Below, one piece after another: positions 13,599 through 15,039 of a DNA stretch of 15,039 bases. Position 1 is the stretch's first letter. Each line of letters opens with the position of its first letter. Position numbers and translations under genes: made by a program. The stretch spans positions 1-15,039 of the forward strand of contig JAITQP010000285.1 of NCBI GenBank assembly GCA_031288885.1, in the 5' to 3' direction. Below the pieces are notes generated by a model. The model worked only from the letters and a program-made list of their open reading frames with translations, was not told the DNA's origin and made no database searches. This DNA is from Prevotellaceae bacterium. Lineage in GTDB: Bacteria > Bacteroidota > Bacteroidia > Bacteroidales > UBA932.

Positions 13599-14795
13599 AT
13601 GGAATCACTTTTTGAGCTTTTTTACAGGGAGCTGCGGAAGACAGACCTGTCGTTTCAGCGGTACTTGCTTGATGAAATCGACTGGAATGGCCGGCTTTCG
13701 GCGATTACCGGCGCAAGAGGTACGGGCAAGACAACCATGATGCTACAGCACATCAAAAAAACGTTTGGCAGCTCGCCCACGGAGGCTTTGTACGTCAGCT
13801 TGGACAACATCTGGTTTTCGGGCAACCGGCTTTTTGACCTCGCCGCCGATTTTGAAAAGCATGGCGGCAAGTACCTCTTTATCGACGAGGTGCATAAGTA
13901 CGAAAGCTGGTCGCAGGAAATTAAAAACATTTACGACGCCTTTAGCGACCTGAGAGTTGTATTTACCGGCTCCTCGATGCTCGAAATTTACAGGGGAAAT
14001 GCCGATTTGAGCCGGCGGGCGGTGCACTACGTTTTGCACGGAATGTCGTTTCGGGAATTCCTAAAGTATGACAGCAACGTTGATGTTGAGAAATTAACGC
14101 TTTCGGAGGTGCTGCAGCATCACGTGGAGATAGCCGGACGGATAAACGATAAGGTAAGGCCTCTGCCCTTGTTCCACACCTACCTGCAGCAAGGTTACTA
14201 CCCCTACTACAAGCCGGACAAGCGATTTTATCTGTCCAAGCTGTCCGGCACGATTAGCCTGATTTTGGAGATGGATTTGCCCGCTGTTGAAGCCATTGAG
14301 ATGTACTCCATACGGAAAATTAAAAAGCTGCTTTGGATTATTTCTCAGTCGGTGCCGTTTACGCCAAAAATTACCGACCTTGCCGCCAGCTTGGGCGTGA
14401 GCAGAAACAGCCTGCTCAGCTACCTGACCCTGCTGGAGCGGGGCGGGCTGGTGAACCTGCTGCAGAGCGGCACGAGGGGCATAAATTCCTTGGCAAAGCC
14501 CGAAAAGATTTACCTGAACAACACCAACCAGCTTTACGCTTTTGAGGCCGGCAAACCCGATGTTGGAAATTTGAGGGAAACGTTCTTCTTTAACCAGCTG
14601 AAGGCCGTAAGCAAGGTAACCTCCGCCGCCAAAGCCGATTTTACGGTAGACGACTGCTATACGTTTGAAGTTGGCGGAAAAAACAAGGGGCACGAGCAAA
14701 TTGTAGGTTTAGAAAATGCATTTTTGGCGTTAGACAATATTGAATATGGCCACGCCAATAAAATTCCGCTGTGGCTGTTTGGCATGCTGTATTGA
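13599..14795 (+). CDS. AAA-family ATPase with DUF4143-like C-terminal domain
   Basis: A soluble protein of 398 residues. The N-terminal P-loop domain has Walker A GARGTGKT (38-45), Walker B YLFIDEVHKY (92-101, D96 and E97) and a sensor-1-like VFTGSSMLEI (121-130) before the arginine-rich SRRAVHY. A winged-helix-like stretch follows (about 253-290: KITDLAASLGVSRNSLLSYL). The C-terminal DUF4143-type region has NLRETFFFNQL (324-334) and FEVGGKNK (356-363). The last resembles the ExK end of PD-(D/E)XK nucleases, the superfamily to which DUF4143 is assigned. Biological role is unknown for most of these proteins; they are common, mobile and often single-gene in Bacteroidetes. The ATG at 13599 (MESLFELF) matches the usual start; the frame is open to 13539 but that extension contains the promoter. 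No partner gene is visible. Confidence 0.85.
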   Translation: MESLFELFYRELRKTDLSFQRYLLDEIDWNGRLSAITGARGTGKTTMMLQHIKKTFGSSPTEALYVSLDNIWFSGNRLFDLAADFEKHGGKYLFIDEVHKYESWSQEIKNIYDAFSDLRVVFTGSSMLEIYRGNADLSRRAVHYVLHGMSFREFLKYDSNVDVEKLTLSEVLQHHVEIAGRINDKVRPLPLFHTYLQQGYYPYYKPDKRFYLSKLSGTISLILEMDLPAVEAIEMYSIRKIKKLLWIISQSVPFTPKITDLAASLGVSRNSLLSYLTLLERGGLVNLLQSGTRGINSLAKPEKIYLNNTNQLYAFEAGKPDVGNLRETFFFNQLKAVSKVTSAAKADFTVDDCYTFEVGGKNKGHEQIVGLENAFLALDNIEYGHANKIPLWLFGMLY

Positions 14796-15039
14796 CGGAA
14801 AAGTAGCTATGCTTTACGCGGCATGATTTTGTGGATTGCTTTCAGCACGCCTTGCGTCATTGCGAGACCCGAACCCATATACGGGTAACAAAGGGGAAAG
14901 ACGAAGTTTGTAATGTGCTAATAATATGTTTAATGAGATTTTGTGAATTGGCTCCGCCGAGCTCCGGTTGCCCGTAGGGCAATAATATCAATAGAAAAAA
15001 CAGAAACGGTTTATTTTCATTAGCCCGTAGGGCTTTAAT
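14796..15039. other. Gene-free right end with short palindromic repeats
   Basis: No supportable gene in 244 bases. It holds CGTCATTGCGAG (14855-14866), a sequence reminiscent of REP-type palindromic repeats in many bacteria, with a loose partner TTTGTAATG near 14907-14915, a small near-palindrome ACCCATATACGGGT (14873-14886), and two copies of GCCCGTAGGGC further right. No hairpin with a T-run that would end the ATPase transcript is evident. Confidence 0.5.
14970..15033. repeat. Two copies of the palindromic 11-mer GCCCGTAGGGC
   Basis: GCCCGTAGGGC occurs at 14970-14980 and 15023-15033, 53 bases apart, each a 4-bp GCCC/GGGC stem around GTA. The first is flanked TT...AA and the second TA...TTTA. 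Such exact recurrence in a short A/T-rich spacer suggests a dispersed intergenic repeat. The role is unknown; the second copy is followed by TTTAAT and could act as a weak terminator. Confidence 0.7.

Overview
This looks like a chromosomal segment of a Bacteroidetes (Bacteroidales-type) bacterium. Three things point there: the gene order purH-mreB-mreC-mreD-mrdA-rodA, which I know from that phylum; promoters of the form TTG-N18..21-TAnnTTTG, the primary sigma factor consensus of Bacteroidetes; and A-rich leaders without clear Shine-Dalgarno motifs. The protein families and the GC-rich codon use of the core genes agree with each other. I cannot name a genus from sequence alone.

Left end (1-1270) is accessory and visibly AT-rich. 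A CPBP-family membrane protease gene (172-879) lies between two direct copies of the 3' end of an IS630-type transposase gene. The copies match at 108 of 112 positions; the left one runs off the window and the right one is a remnant ending 7 bases before the rodA stop codon. Next, on the minus strand (1278-8534), is the cell-elongation cluster rodA, mrdA (PBP2), mreD, mreC, mreB, with purH as its promoter-proximal member. Genes overlap or abut from mreC to rodA, and the two other gaps are under 50 bp, so this is probably one transcription unit. After a 222 bp promoter-bearing gap comes a two-gene minus-strand operon, lptF/lptG-like permease then anmK (8757-11275). A plus-strand tRNA-Arg(ACG) with a near-ideal promoter and a strong terminator follows (11378-11550). 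Next is a minus-strand pair, lpxH then a Gate-domain (SpmA/SpmB-like) membrane protein (11516-13254). The right end (13255-15039) carries a plus-strand AAA ATPase with a DUF4143-like C-terminus, preceded by an unusual repeat cluster and followed by a gene-free tail with short palindromic repeats.

The theme of the core is the cell envelope. MreB/MreC/MreD organise, and RodA/PBP2 polymerise and crosslink, lateral peptidoglycan; AnmK recycles anhydroMurNAc from wall turnover; LpxH makes a lipid A precursor; the LptF/G-like protein moves lipopolysaccharide out of the inner membrane. PurH (purine synthesis) is the metabolic outsider. I found no convincing new multi-gene system. The best leads are the repeat/hairpin cluster over the ATPase promoter, the tRNA terminator that doubles as the C-terminal codons of the converging gene, and the IS-flanked CPBP protease next to rodA.
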